DNA from: CAVQGZ01 sp942491665
GTDB lineage: Bacteria > Actinomycetota > Actinomycetes > Jiangellales > Jiangellaceae
Direction: 5' to 3'
Length of the DNA stretch: 64,000 bases
NCBI GenBank assembly: GCA_942491665.1
Contig: CALOBR010000020.1
Location: 310,001-374,000 of the forward strand
The position numbers and the translations under genes were made by a program. Positions 8,824-16,988 of this stretch are shown piece after piece; position 1 is the stretch's first letter, and the number at the start of each line of letters is the position of its first letter. The notes beneath the pieces were generated by a model. It was not told where the DNA came from. It did no database searches and saw nothing but the letters and a program-made list of their open reading frames with translations.

Positions 8824-8860
8824 ACCGGCCCCCAGACCCGAGATCGGGTGGGGGCCGTTT
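8824..8860. terminator. Bidirectional hairpin terminator
   Basis: CGGCCCCC (8826-8833) pairs with GGGGGCCG (8850-8857), and inside it ACCCG pairs with CGGGT around an AGAT loop. TTT follows on the plus strand. The hairpin sits between the ends of two convergent genes, the DUF4287 gene and the YccA gene, and can serve both. Confidence 0.75.
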
Positions 8861-8895
8861 CCGTTCGACGAGGTGGGCGGCAAACGCCTCAGACG

Positions 8896-9687
8896 CTAAT
8901 CCTGACCGCTGAAGATCGCGATCAAGCGCAGAAGCTCCAGGTACAGCCAGACCAGCGTGACGACAAGGCCGAAGGCCGCCGTCCACGCATACTTCACCGG
9001 GATGCCGTTCGCGACGCCCTTGTCGATGAAGTCGAAGTCGAGGACGAGGGAGAAGGCGGCCAGCGCCACGCCGATCAGCCCGGCCGCGATGCCAAGCCAG
9101 CCGCTGCGCAGGCCGAACGCGTTGTCGCCGTTGCCGAACACCATGACGAGCACGTTGACCAGCGAGAAGGCCAGGTAGCCCATCATGCCGATCAGCACCA
9201 TGCGCTGGAACTTCGGCGTCACCCGGATGCGGCCGCTGCGGTAGGCGAACAACGCCACACCGAACACAGCCAGTGTCCCGAGGATGGCCTGCTGCACGAT
9301 GCCCTGCCACTGCGCCTGGAACATGAGACTGATGCCGCCGAGGCCGACACCCATGAAAGCGGCGTAGGCGATGATCAGGGCCGGGCTGGGCTCTTTCTTG
9401 AAGGCGTTGACGAGGCCGAGGACGATGCCGACGATGAAGCCGATCATGGCCAGCGCTGGGTTGAACCAGCCGATCCCCGCGCCGACGAGCAAGACCGCGA
9501 ACGTCATGCCGGTCTTCATGATGACGTCGTTATACGTCATCCGCTGCGTCTGCAGCGGGCCCGCGGACGGGCCGGAGTAGGCCTGCTCGAGCTGCTCAAT
9601 GCTGGCGGCGTCAACCCCGGCGGTGGCCGTGCGGCCACCGGCCGCCATCGCCTCCGTCCGGGCAAAGACGGGGTTTCTGCTCTCCAT
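8896..9687 (-). CDS. Bax inhibitor-1/YccA family membrane protein
   Basis: This is an integral membrane protein of 263 residues with about seven hydrophobic segments after a 55-residue soluble N-terminus. Family features are the MTYNDVIMKTG entry into the first helix, FKKEPSPALIIAYAAFMGVGLG, and the C-terminal DFDFIDKGVANGIP loop, where acidic residues would form the pH or calcium switch. Bacterial homologues are proposed calcium-leak channels. The cellular role here is not shown. The start at 9687 has AAGGAGAG six bases upstream. It is transcribed alone on the minus strand. Confidence 0.88.
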   Translation of the reverse strand: MESRNPVFARTEAMAAGGRTATAGVDAASIEQLEQAYSGPSAGPLQTQRMTYNDVIMKTGMTFAVLLVGAGIGWFNPALAMIGFIVGIVLGLVNAFKKEPSPALIIAYAAFMGVGLGGISLMFQAQWQGIVQQAILGTLAVFGVALFAYRSGRIRVTPKFQRMVLIGMMGYLAFSLVNVLVMVFGNGDNAFGLRSGWLGIAAGLIGVALAAFSLVLDFDFIDKGVANGIPVKYAWTAAFGLVVTLVWLYLELLRLIAIFSGQD

Positions 9688-9799
9688 GTCTCTCCTTCAA
9701 CCGATCAGACCGGCTCGTCAGCGGGCCGCGTGGACCGCTCGTCAGCAATAGTAACGGCGGAAGCCGCCTTCTGTATTCCGACGTTCGGGGTCGACCCGG

Positions 9800-10696
9800 T
9801 CACGACTTGATCGTGGCTCGCGCCACGACCAAGGGGTGGTCGGTGGTGCGCCTGACCAGAGAGTTCTTGACGAATCGGTACCGCTGGAACGAGACGTCGC
9901 GCGAGCCGAAGATCCAGTCGACCCGGGCGATGCGACCCGGCGGCGGCTTGCAGGCACCACGGTTGGTGCCGCCCGCGGCGGCGTGCATCCGTACCTGGCG
10001 GGTGTAGGGGCAGAAGAAGGCCTCGCGGTCATTCATGTCGCCGGTGAGGAACACCGGCACCCCACGCTTGAGCAGCCGCTTGGTCAGCGCGACCTCTTGG
10101 CGCAGGGCGGCGCCACGGTGTCGCGCGGCTGCCGGGAACCGGCCGGGGGCGTTGTGCACGGTGATGACGTAGAACTCCTGGCCGGTGGCCTTGGCCCGCA
10201 GCCGCACGACCGGCATCGGCACCTTGCGACCGTTCATGTATGTGATCGGCACCGTGAAGCCCTTCACGAGAGAGAACGTGCTGGACCGCCACGCGATCGC
10301 GTTCTGCTTGTTGCGCTGGGCACGCTTGGCGCCTGGGAAGATCGAGAACGTTCCTCCGGCGCGCTTGCGCAAGGCCCGGTGCTGGGCCGGCTGAAACTCC
10401 TGGAGCCCCACGACGTCGACTTTGTGCTTGTTGAGCAGGGTGATCATCCATCCGGTGCGGGTGGTGCCCGAGGCGTAGTACGCGACCCGGCCGCCTGGAC
10501 GCGTGTGGCTGTCGCCGAGCGCGTTGAAGCTGGCGATCCCGAACGTCGTCTTGGACGAGCGGACGAGCTGGTGGTCGTCGGAGGTGACCCTGCTGGTCGA
10601 CGAGGGCGGCGAGGCGGCCGGCGGCACCGCCGTCCCGGCCAGCAGACCCATGACGAGGACGGAGGCGACGAACAGGCTCAGCAGTGGGCGCAGCAC
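9800..10696 (-). CDS. Secreted endonuclease/exonuclease/phosphatase family protein
   Basis: This is an EEP-fold hydrolase with a signal peptide (hydrophobic LLSLFVASVLVMGLLAG near residues 4-25). Catalytic motifs are intact: SFNALGDSH (Asn), GLQEFQP (Glu), VHNAPG (His/Asn), TGDMNDREAF (Asp/Asn) and TTDHPLVV (terminal Asp-His). The substrate could be nucleic acid or a phospho-ester. I chose the GTG at 10696 because GGAG precedes it by six bases and it places the signal peptide at the N-terminus. A longer frame reaches 10756. The protein is a single-domain paralogue of the next gene, sharing RNKQN, FFCPYT and HAAAGG segments, so the pair arose by duplication. Confidence 0.85.
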   Translation of the reverse strand: MLRPLLSLFVASVLVMGLLAGTAVPPAASPPSSTSRVTSDDHQLVRSSKTTFGIASFNALGDSHTRPGGRVAYYASGTTRTGWMITLLNKHKVDVVGLQEFQPAQHRALRKRAGGTFSIFPGAKRAQRNKQNAIAWRSSTFSLVKGFTVPITYMNGRKVPMPVVRLRAKATGQEFYVITVHNAPGRFPAAARHRGAALRQEVALTKRLLKRGVPVFLTGDMNDREAFFCPYTRQVRMHAAAGGTNRGACKPPPGRIARVDWIFGSRDVSFQRYRFVKNSLVRRTTDHPLVVARATIKS

Positions 10697-10818
10697 AGGG
10701 GAGCTCCAGAGAGATGCGGCATCGATGGCCCGGCGGGGTCGTCGATGACCATCCACCGCAGCGCGGAAAGGTAGCAGCCAGGTGCCGCTGGTACCGCACC
10801 GTGCAGGTCAGCGGATGG

Positions 10819-12819
10819 TCAGCCGATGTAGCGAGCCTCGGCCACGACGAGGGGATGGTCGGACGCCCGGTTGATGAGGGCGTCGTCCACGAGCCGGTAG
10901 CCGACGAACTCCACGTCGTCGGAGCCGAAGACCCAGTCGATGCGGGCCAAGCTGGGCGGCGGGGGCTGGCACGCCCCGCCCCGGCTTCCGCCCGCGGCGG
11001 CATGCATGCGCCCGCTGGCGGTGTAGGGGCAGAAGTACGACTCACGCTCGTTCATGTCGCCGGTCATGAAGAACGGGATGCCCTCGTTCAGCAGGTCATT
11101 GGTGAGGGCGATCTGCTGGTTGCGGGCCGCGACCCGCCAGCGTGACTGGTCACCGAGCTGTCGGATGCTCGCCGCGTTGTGCACGCTCATGACGTAGATC
11201 TCGAGCCCGGACTCATTGTGGCGCAGCTTCACCAGCGGCATCGGGACGAGGTTGCCCTTGAAGTAGGGAATCATGACCGCGCGCCCCTCGACGAGAGAGA
11301 ACTCGCTCGTGCGCCATGCCACGGAGTTCTGCTTGTTGCGCTGGTCGCTGCCCGGGCTCGGGTACAGGGCGAACTCCCCGCCGGACTGGCGCACGAACTC
11401 GGCCAGCTGCGGCGGCTGGAACTCCTGCAGACCGACGACGTCGACGCCCCACGAACGCAGGGCCTCCATCGTCGCGCCCATGCGGGCGGGCCCGGACGGA
11501 CGGGAAGGCGAGTGCCCTCCGCGCTCGGTGTGGGAGTGACCGAGCACGTTGAAGGAGGCCACGGTGAACTCGGGCTGCACCATCGCGAACGTGCAGGTGA
11601 TGGTCTCGCCCGGGTCGAGAACGAGCTTGGCCGGGTCGCTGCCGTCGTCACACGTCGTGGTCGACACCAGCCAGCCGGACGGGGCGCTGGGGGTGACGGA
11701 GTGCTGCCCGGGGCGCAGCCAGACCGAGGTAGAAGACGTCTGGTTCGTGACACTGGTGGTCGTGCCCCACGAGCGGTCCACATCGATGGCGAGGTCGGGC
11801 CCGGCCGCGTCGGTCTGGTGGGCCAGCACGACCCGCCCGCGCTGGGTGTACTCGAAGGCGCACGTCACCTTCTCGCGCGGGTCGAGACGGATCTCTCCTG
11901 GCCGGCTGCCGTCGTCGCACCCCGAGCCGGTGAGGTCCCAGCCCTTGGGCACGACCGGCTTCAGGGAGTACCTGTCGGGCACGAGCGACTCGGCCGTGCG
12001 CGCAGCACCGTCGGTCAGGCGCACCGGCTTGCCCGACCACGAGGCGTCGAAGGCGAACTTCTGTGCGGCGTCGGACGGGATCGTCGTGGCTGCCACTGTG
12101 ATGTCGCCGCGGCGGGTGGCCTCGAAGGTGCAGACGACCCGCTCCCCTGGGTCGAGCCCCACCGCGGAGGGGTCGCTGCCGTCGTTGCAGGAGGCGCCCG
12201 TCAGGTCCCAACCCTTGGGCTCGCGGGCGCTGACGCTGTACGTGCCGGGGACGAGTGGCTGCGACACCGCCGACTCCCGGTGACCGAGCCGGAGCACCTC
12301 AGCCCACGACGGGGTGAAGGCGAACGTACGCGTCGACTCCGGTCGTGTGCGGTGGCGCACGACGATCTCGCCCCGCTGCTCGGTCGACACCGCGCAGGTG
12401 ACGTCGTCGGCCTCCCCGACCTCGAGCAGCACCGACCCGGTGCTCAGATCAAGGGACTGGACCGCGGTGGCCGGCTGGCAGGCGAGGCTGGTGAGGTCGA
12501 CGTTCGGTGTGCTCACCGACGCCGTCAGCACATAGGGCCCGGGAGCGAGCTCGCCGTATCGGACGGGGGCGTCACCCGCGCGCATGAGGGTCGCGCTGGC
12601 CTCCCCCTGGGCCATCGGGGTGAGGACGACTGACACGGTGCTAGGCGCCCCAGCCGGTTCGGATGCGCTCGAGACCGACAGCGCCGAGTCGTCAGCCGCC
12701 AGTGCCTCTGCCTCTGCCGCGCGGGCCTCTGTCGGGCCGGCCGTCGAGTCGATACCCGTCACCGCGACGCCGCCGGCGAGCAGGCCGAGGCCGGCGACCA
12801 CGACCGCCAGTCGTCGCAT
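10819..12819 (-). CDS. Secreted EEP hydrolase with four tandem beta-domains
   Basis: This 666-residue exported protein starts with a signal peptide (MRRLAVVVAGLGLLAGGVAV). Residues about 60-410 form four tandem repeats of about 85 residues. Repeats 2-4 share RGxIxV at the start, a GW segment, a C[ND]DGS motif and LDPGExVxCTFE at the end. The first is more divergent. Each repeat carries a Cys pair. They resemble prealbumin-like or SpaA-like beta-sandwich adhesive modules. Residues 415-666 are the EEP domain with SFNVLGHSH, GLQEFQPPQ, SVHNAAS, TGDMNERESYF and SDHPLVV, all catalytic positions kept. The start at 12819 has GGGGAG upstream. Export and the repeats suggest surface or matrix attachment. 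Substrate unknown. Confidence 0.85.
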   Translation of the reverse strand: MRRLAVVVAGLGLLAGGVAVTGIDSTAGPTEARAAEAEALAADDSALSVSSASEPAGAPSTVSVVLTPMAQGEASATLMRAGDAPVRYGELAPGPYVLTASVSTPNVDLTSLACQPATAVQSLDLSTGSVLLEVGEADDVTCAVSTEQRGEIVVRHRTRPESTRTFAFTPSWAEVLRLGHRESAVSQPLVPGTYSVSAREPKGWDLTGASCNDGSDPSAVGLDPGERVVCTFEATRRGDITVAATTIPSDAAQKFAFDASWSGKPVRLTDGAARTAESLVPDRYSLKPVVPKGWDLTGSGCDDGSRPGEIRLDPREKVTCAFEYTQRGRVVLAHQTDAAGPDLAIDVDRSWGTTTSVTNQTSSTSVWLRPGQHSVTPSAPSGWLVSTTTCDDGSDPAKLVLDPGETITCTFAMVQPEFTVASFNVLGHSHTERGGHSPSRPSGPARMGATMEALRSWGVDVVGLQEFQPPQLAEFVRQSGGEFALYPSPGSDQRNKQNSVAWRTSEFSLVEGRAVMIPYFKGNLVPMPLVKLRHNESGLEIYVMSVHNAASIRQLGDQSRWRVAARNQQIALTNDLLNEGIPFFMTGDMNERESYFCPYTASGRMHAAAGGSRGGACQPPPPSLARIDWVFGSDDVEFVGYRLVDDALINRASDHPLVVAEARYIG

Positions 12820-12972
12820 TGCAGGCTCCCCGACTCTCGTGCCGCCTCGACGCGACCAGGTTCCCGGGGCAGGAACGAGGGGACGAGCGACATCACATCG
12901 TAGCGCTCACCAGCGGCCTGTCACCTGGCCTGAACAGCCGAGGCCGACCTGCGGTCAGGGCGCGTCCGGTTG

Positions 12973-13047
12973 TGCTCCCGGTGGGAATCGAACCCACACC
13001 GAGCCCGCTTTTAAGGCGGGTGCCTCTGCCAGTTGGGCCACGGGAGC
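12973..13047 (-). tRNA. tRNA-Leu (anticodon UAA), short variable arm
   Basis: The minus strand folds into a complete cloverleaf. The acceptor is GCTCCCG with CGGGAGC and discriminator A. The D-arm loop is AACTGGCAG. The anticodon stem is CCCGC/GCGGG with loop CTTAAAA, and the T-arm is GTGGG-TTCGATT-CCCAC. Positions 34-36 read TAA. The variable region is only about six bases, whereas leucine tRNAs are normally class II with a long variable arm. CCA is not encoded. It lies six bases downstream of the end of def. Confidence 0.85.
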
Positions 13048-13053
13048 CGTGCG

Positions 13054-13617
13054 CTACAAGTACACCTTGCGCGCGTAGAGCGCGTGCGCGCCGGCCACCC
13101 GGTCGATGAACAGCAGGCCGGCGCAGTGGTCCATCTCGTGCTGCAGAGCACGCGCCTCGAACGCGTCGGTGCTCAGCTCCACCTGCTCGCCCGTCCCGGG
13201 TAGCGCTGCGCGCACGGTGAGGCGAGTTGCCCGCTTGACGTCACCAGTGAGGTCGGGCACCGACATGCAGCCCTCCCGGGCCTTCTCGTTGCGGGAGGCG
13301 CTGATGACCTCGGCGTTGCACAGAACCAAGGTGCCGTGGTGCGTGCGGGTCTTCGGGTGGGCGCTCACGTCCAGACAGAACACCTGCGCACTCACCCCAA
13401 CCTGCGGGGCCGCGAGCCCGACGCAGCCCGGCGAGACGCGCATGGTCGCGACGAGGTCGGCGGCCAGCTGCACGACCTGGGGGTCGGTCGGGTCGACCGG
13501 CGCTGCGTGCTGGGAGAGAACGGGGTCGGGCGCCGCGACGACGGGACGCACTTGGGGTTCGGCAACAAGGTCGTCCGGCGTCCAGGCGCGCAGCAGGTCG
13601 CTCACGTCCACGCTCAC
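13054..13617 (-). CDS. def: Peptide deformylase
   Basis: This metalloenzyme removes the formyl group from nascent proteins. All three signature motifs are present: GLAAPQVG (motif 1), EGCMSVP (motif 2, with the metal-binding Cys) and QHEMDHCAG (motif 3, with two metal His and the catalytic Glu). The product has 187 residues. The GTG start at 13617 follows the ACT-domain gene by seven bases, so the two are probably co-transcribed. The ribosome-binding site (AGAAGCAG) is weak. Confidence 0.95.
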   Translation of the reverse strand: MSVDVSDLLRAWTPDDLVAEPQVRPVVAAPDPVLSQHAAPVDPTDPQVVQLAADLVATMRVSPGCVGLAAPQVGVSAQVFCLDVSAHPKTRTHHGTLVLCNAEVISASRNEKAREGCMSVPDLTGDVKRATRLTVRAALPGTGEQVELSTDAFEARALQHEMDHCAGLLFIDRVAGAHALYARKVYL

Positions 13618-13624
13618 CTGCTTC

Positions 13625-14143
13625 TCACAACAAGTCCGTGTCGACGGGACGCAACGCGGCCCCGACCCCGAGCGTGCCCGCTACGTCGCTGAGACGCTGC
13701 GTCACGGCTGGCACGTCCGATCCGGCCGGCATGTCGACCTCGGCGATCAGCACGTAGAGGCTGCCCGACAGCCGGGTCGACAGGTCGGTCACATTGCCGC
13801 CGGCGGCCGCGATCACGTCGGTCAGGGCCGAGACGATGCCCGCCCGGTCACCGCCGTGCACCACGAGCTGGTACTGCGACCCGCCGGTGACGTGCGACGG
13901 CTCAGGCTGCACCTCGCGCACGGACACGTCCAACGATGAGTCGGCGGTGAGCGGGCCCAGTGCGTCAGCCACCGTGTCGACGTCGGCGTCCCCGGAGCAG
14001 ATGAGCATGAAGGCGAAGTGGCCGCGCAGCAGCGTCATCGTGGAGTCCTCGAGGTTCATGCCCAGCGCGGCCAGGGCCGACGTGGCCTGGGCGATGATCC
14101 CGGGGCGGTCGTGGCCGAGGACGGTGACGGCGAGGACGGTCAT
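13625..14143 (-). CDS. ACT domain protein, GcvR-like
   Basis: This is a 172-residue cytoplasmic protein made of two ACT domains. The first begins TVLGHDRPGIIAQATSALAALGMNLEDSTMT and the second VVHGGDRAGIVSALTDVIAAAGGNVTDLSTR. ACT domains bind amino acids, and the two-domain arrangement resembles glycine-cleavage repressor GcvR and the formate-tetrahydrofolate family, without their catalytic domains. The ligand is unknown. The ATG overlaps the upstream uracil glycosylase stop by four bases. Confidence 0.82.
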   Translation of the reverse strand: MTVLAVTVLGHDRPGIIAQATSALAALGMNLEDSTMTLLRGHFAFMLICSGDADVDTVADALGPLTADSSLDVSVREVQPEPSHVTGGSQYQLVVHGGDRAGIVSALTDVIAAAGGNVTDLSTRLSGSLYVLIAEVDMPAGSDVPAVTQRLSDVAGTLGVGAALRPVDTDLL

Positions 14144-14910
14144 GGCCCCATCGTGCCCGACCTCGGGCGCGCCGCGGCATGTCGGGCGGCGGCGAGCACC
14201 TCGTCCAGCATGGGCTCGGTGAGGCGACCGGTGAACGTGTTCTGCTGGCTCGGGTGGTAGCTGGCAAGCAGCGTGATCGAACCCAGCCGGGCCGTGGCGC
14301 CGTGGCCGAACGTCGGCTTCGGCCGCAGCGGCGCGTCTGTGGTGCGTGCGTGCCAGGCGAGGGCGGCGTCCCAGGCGAACCCCCCGAGCACGAGCAGCAC
14401 GCGCATGGTCGGGGCGAGCAGCGCCAGCTCAGCGTCCAGCCAAGGGTCGCACGTGTCGCGCTCGGTGGGGGTGGGCTTGTTCGCCGGAGGGGCGCAGCGC
14501 ACGGCGGCCAGCACCCGGGTGTCGCGCAGGGCGAGCCCGTCGTCGCGTCCGGTCGCGGTGGGCTGGTTGGCGAGCCCGGCCCGGTGCAGGGCGGCGAACA
14601 GCCAGTCGCCGCTGCGGTCGCCGGTGAACACGCGGCCGGTGCGGTTGGCCCCGTGGGCGGCCGGTGCGAGCCCGAGCACGGCGATGCGCGCGTCGGCCGG
14701 GCCGAATCCCGGCACCGGTCGGCCCCAGTACTCCTGCTCACGAAAGGCCGCACGTCGCTCAGCGGCCACCTGCTCCCGCCAGGCCACCAGGCGTGGGCAG
14801 GCACGACACTGCGTGATGGCCGTGTCGAGGTCGTCCATGGCGCCACTGCGGGCTGCGTCGCTCGCCAGCCCTACCACCTCAGCGCGGTTGTGCGCCACGC
14901 CCGACGTCAC
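14140..14910 (-). CDS. Family 5-type uracil-DNA glycosylase
   Basis: This base-excision enzyme removes uracil and some deaminated purines from DNA. The N-terminal CRACPRLVAWREQVA carries two cysteines of the iron-sulfur cluster. GLAPAAHGANRTGRVFTGD is motif 1 of family 5, with Ala in the catalytic Asp position as is usual for UDGb. HPSQQNTFTG near residue 216 is motif 2. The GTG at 14910 is preceded by GAGTGAGG and lies seven bases after the ppx stop. An internal ATG (MDDLDTAI) could also serve. Length 256 residues. Confidence 0.85.
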   Translation of the reverse strand: MTSGVAHNRAEVVGLASDAARSGAMDDLDTAITQCRACPRLVAWREQVAAERRAAFREQEYWGRPVPGFGPADARIAVLGLAPAAHGANRTGRVFTGDRSGDWLFAALHRAGLANQPTATGRDDGLALRDTRVLAAVRCAPPANKPTPTERDTCDPWLDAELALLAPTMRVLLVLGGFAWDAALAWHARTTDAPLRPKPTFGHGATARLGSITLLASYHPSQQNTFTGRLTEPMLDEVLAAARHAAARPRSGTMGP

Positions 14911-14917
14911 CGGTGCC

Positions 14918-15862
14918 TCACTCGAGCAGCGACCAGGCGATGCCGTCGAGGATGTCGTGCTCGCTGACCACCACCTCGGGCAGGCCGGTCACGTCCAGCA
15001 CGCGGCGCAGCACGAGCGCCCCGGCCGCGATCACGTCGACCCGGCCCGGGTGCATCACGCCGATCGCGGCCCGCTCGTCGCGCGTCATGCGCAGCAGGTC
15101 GTCGCTGATGATGCGCACGTCGGCGGCGGGGACGACGTGGCCGTGGATGGCGGCCGAGTCGTACTCGACCAGGCCCAGGTGGATCGCGGCGACCGTCGTC
15201 ACCGAGCCGGCGAGCCCGACCAGGCTGCGAGCCCGCGCGAGGGGGACGGTCTGACCGGCCAGAGCGAGGGCGGCGTCCACGTCGGCCACGGTGCGCGCCA
15301 CCTCGTCGGGACTCGGCGGATCGCTCGCCAGGTGCCGCTCGGTCATGCGCACACAGCCGACGTCGACCGAGCGCGACGCCACCACCGAGGCACCCTCACC
15401 GAGCACGACCTCGGTCGAGCCACCGCCGATGTCGACGACCAGCCGTGGCGACGGCGCGAGGTCGTCCCCGACGCCGGCGGTCGCGCCACGGTAGGAGAGC
15501 GCCGCCTCCTCGTGGCCGCTGATCACCTGCGGCTCGATGCCCAGGATGTCGCGGACGCCGGCGACGAAGTCCGCGGCGTTCGACGCGTCGCGCGACGCGC
15601 TGGTCGCCACCATGCGGGTCGCCGTCACCCCGAGGCCGTCCATGACGTCGGCGTACTCACGCAAGGCCGCGAAGGTGCGCGCCAGAGCAGCCGGGTCGAG
15701 ACGCCCGGTGCGGTCGACGCCTTGCCCGAGCCGGACGATCTGCATGCGCCGGTCGAGGTCGACGAGCCGGGTCGGCGCACCAGAGTCGTCGGCGACGGGC
15801 GCGGCGACCAGCAGGCGGACGGAGTTGGTGCCGCAGTCGATGCCCGCCACAACCGGGTTCAT
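14918..15862 (-). CDS. ppx: Exopolyphosphatase / pppGpp phosphatase family
   Basis: This is a Ppx/GppA enzyme of 314 residues in the ASKHA fold. Landmarks are the first phosphate loop IDCGTNSVRLLV, the SASRDASNAADF segment with the catalytic Arg region, ISGHEEAALSYRGA, the second glycine loop LVVDIGGGSTEVVLG, and GLAGSVTTVAAI. It hydrolyses polyphosphate or pppGpp. Actinobacterial short Ppx proteins such as Rv1026 share this length. The ATG at 15862 overlaps the DUF501 stop by four bases. The order eno, ftsB, DUF501, ppx is widely conserved in actinobacteria. Confidence 0.92.
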   Translation of the reverse strand: MNPVVAGIDCGTNSVRLLVAAPVADDSGAPTRLVDLDRRMQIVRLGQGVDRTGRLDPAALARTFAALREYADVMDGLGVTATRMVATSASRDASNAADFVAGVRDILGIEPQVISGHEEAALSYRGATAGVGDDLAPSPRLVVDIGGGSTEVVLGEGASVVASRSVDVGCVRMTERHLASDPPSPDEVARTVADVDAALALAGQTVPLARARSLVGLAGSVTTVAAIHLGLVEYDSAAIHGHVVPAADVRIISDDLLRMTRDERAAIGVMHPGRVDVIAAGALVLRRVLDVTGLPEVVVSEHDILDGIAWSLLE

Positions 15863-16371
15863 GCCGGCGACCCGTCGTCGGGCACGTTCACGCACGGACC
15901 CGCGTCCCCCCACGGCCTGAGCTCGGCCAGCGCCTGGTCGCCCAGCGGGTTGACCCCGGGGCCGGACGCCAGGGCATGCGCGACCAGCACGTGCAGGCAC
16001 TTGACGCGGGTGGGCATCCCCCCCGCCGACACCTCGGCGATCTCCGGCACCTCGGCCAGCGCCGCGCGCTCGGCGAGGTAGCGCTCGTGCGCGGCCTGGT
16101 ACGCCGCAGCAAGGTGCGGGTCGTCCGCTAGTGCCTGGGTCATCGTGGCCATGAGCCCGGAGCCCTCGAGCGTGCCGATCTCGCTGCAGGCCCGCGGGCA
16201 CGTCAGGTAGTACATCGTCGGGAACGGCGTGCCGTCAGGCAGCCGTGGGTCGGTCGCCACCACGTCGGGCAGTCCGCAGGCGCATCGGTGCGCAACGGCT
16301 CGTACGGCGCGAGCGGGCCGGCCCAGCTGCGCCGAGATGGCTGCGACGTCGTGGTCGCTCACTGCCGTCAC
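15859..16371 (-). CDS. DUF501 domain protein
   Basis: This is a 170-residue soluble protein of the DUF501 family, conserved next to ftsB and ppx in actinobacteria. Family features are CGLPDVVATDPRLPDGTPFPTMYYLTCP, EGSGLM, a helical YQAAHERYLAERAAL segment and AGGMPTRVKCLHVLVAHALA. The conserved Cys and His residues suggest metal binding, but function is unknown. I chose the GTG at 16371, which overlaps the ftsB stop (GTGA). A longer frame to 16467 would overlap ftsB by 100 bases and has no family-like sequence. Confidence 0.88.
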   Translation of the reverse strand: MTAVSDHDVAAISAQLGRPARAVRAVAHRCACGLPDVVATDPRLPDGTPFPTMYYLTCPRACSEIGTLEGSGLMATMTQALADDPHLAAAYQAAHERYLAERAALAEVPEIAEVSAGGMPTRVKCLHVLVAHALASGPGVNPLGDQALAELRPWGDAGPCVNVPDDGSPA

Positions 16372-16973
16372 GACGCGTCGTCCGCCGCGGCAGCCCCGTC
16401 CTCTGGTGGGGGTGCCGGCTCGGCGTTGCCGACCTCGGTGAAGGCCGACAGCAGTGTGGACCACCACGCCTGGTCACCCTCGGCGGCCGGGACGACCGCA
16501 CCGGTGACCGGCTCCTGCTCCGGGGTGCTCTCGGTGCCCAGCACGACCAGGCCCACCTCGCCAGGAAGCACGAAGTTGAGGCGCTCGCGGGCCTGCGCCC
16601 GCACGTAGGCCGCGTCGTCCCACAGGTCGAGAGCGGCCTGCAGGTCGGCGACCTCCGACGCCAGCTCGGCGCGCTCCGCGGCCACCTCGGCGATCTGGGC
16701 GCGCTGGTCGAGCCAGGCCCGCACGGGAAGGGCGTAGGACGCAGCCAAGATCGCCAGCACCCCGAGAAGCACCGCCGACCGGGTAGTCACTGACGAGCGC
16801 GGGCTGTCGTCCTCATCCGCGCTCGGTTCCACGGCTGCCGGCGGCGGCGCCGCCGCGCTCGACGCCGATGCCGACTCCGGGGGGTCGGTCGTCGACGACC
16901 GGGCGGCACGCGACGACAAGCGGGGACCGGACGGACGGCTTCGTCCGCTCGGTCCCCGGCTCGTCGTCGGCAT
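16368..16973 (-). CDS. ftsB: FtsB/DivIC septum formation initiator
   Basis: This is a bitopic divisome protein of 201 residues. About 60 cytoplasmic residues rich in Ser, Pro and Ala are followed by one transmembrane segment (AVLLGVLAILAASYALPVRAW). A coiled coil (LDQRAQIAEVAAERAELASEVADLQAALDLW) and the family end motif DDAAYVRAQARERLNFVLPGE come next. In the septum FtsB links FtsQ and FtsL. The start ATG at 16973 has AGGGGG two bases upstream. It lies 15 bases downstream of eno, and DUF501 overlaps its stop. The acidic, Pro-rich tail after the DivIC motif is longer than in E. coli. Confidence 0.9.
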   Translation of the reverse strand: MPTTSRGPSGRSRPSGPRLSSRAARSSTTDPPESASASSAAAPPPAAVEPSADEDDSPRSSVTTRSAVLLGVLAILAASYALPVRAWLDQRAQIAEVAAERAELASEVADLQAALDLWDDAAYVRAQARERLNFVLPGEVGLVVLGTESTPEQEPVTGAVVPAAEGDQAWWSTLLSAFTEVGNAEPAPPPEDGAAAADDAS

Positions 16974-16988
16974 GCCCCCTATGGTCGC

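Noticed and set aside
9742..9799. Possible small gene between the YccA gene and the EEP gene
   Set aside because: No ribosome-binding site or recognisable protein. The stretch holds only the AT-richer upstream region of the YccA gene.
12973..13047. Reading the tRNA as a UAA stop suppressor (anticodon UUA)
   Set aside because: The loop CTTAAAA has seven bases with C32 and U33, which fixes positions 34-36 as UAA (codon UUA).
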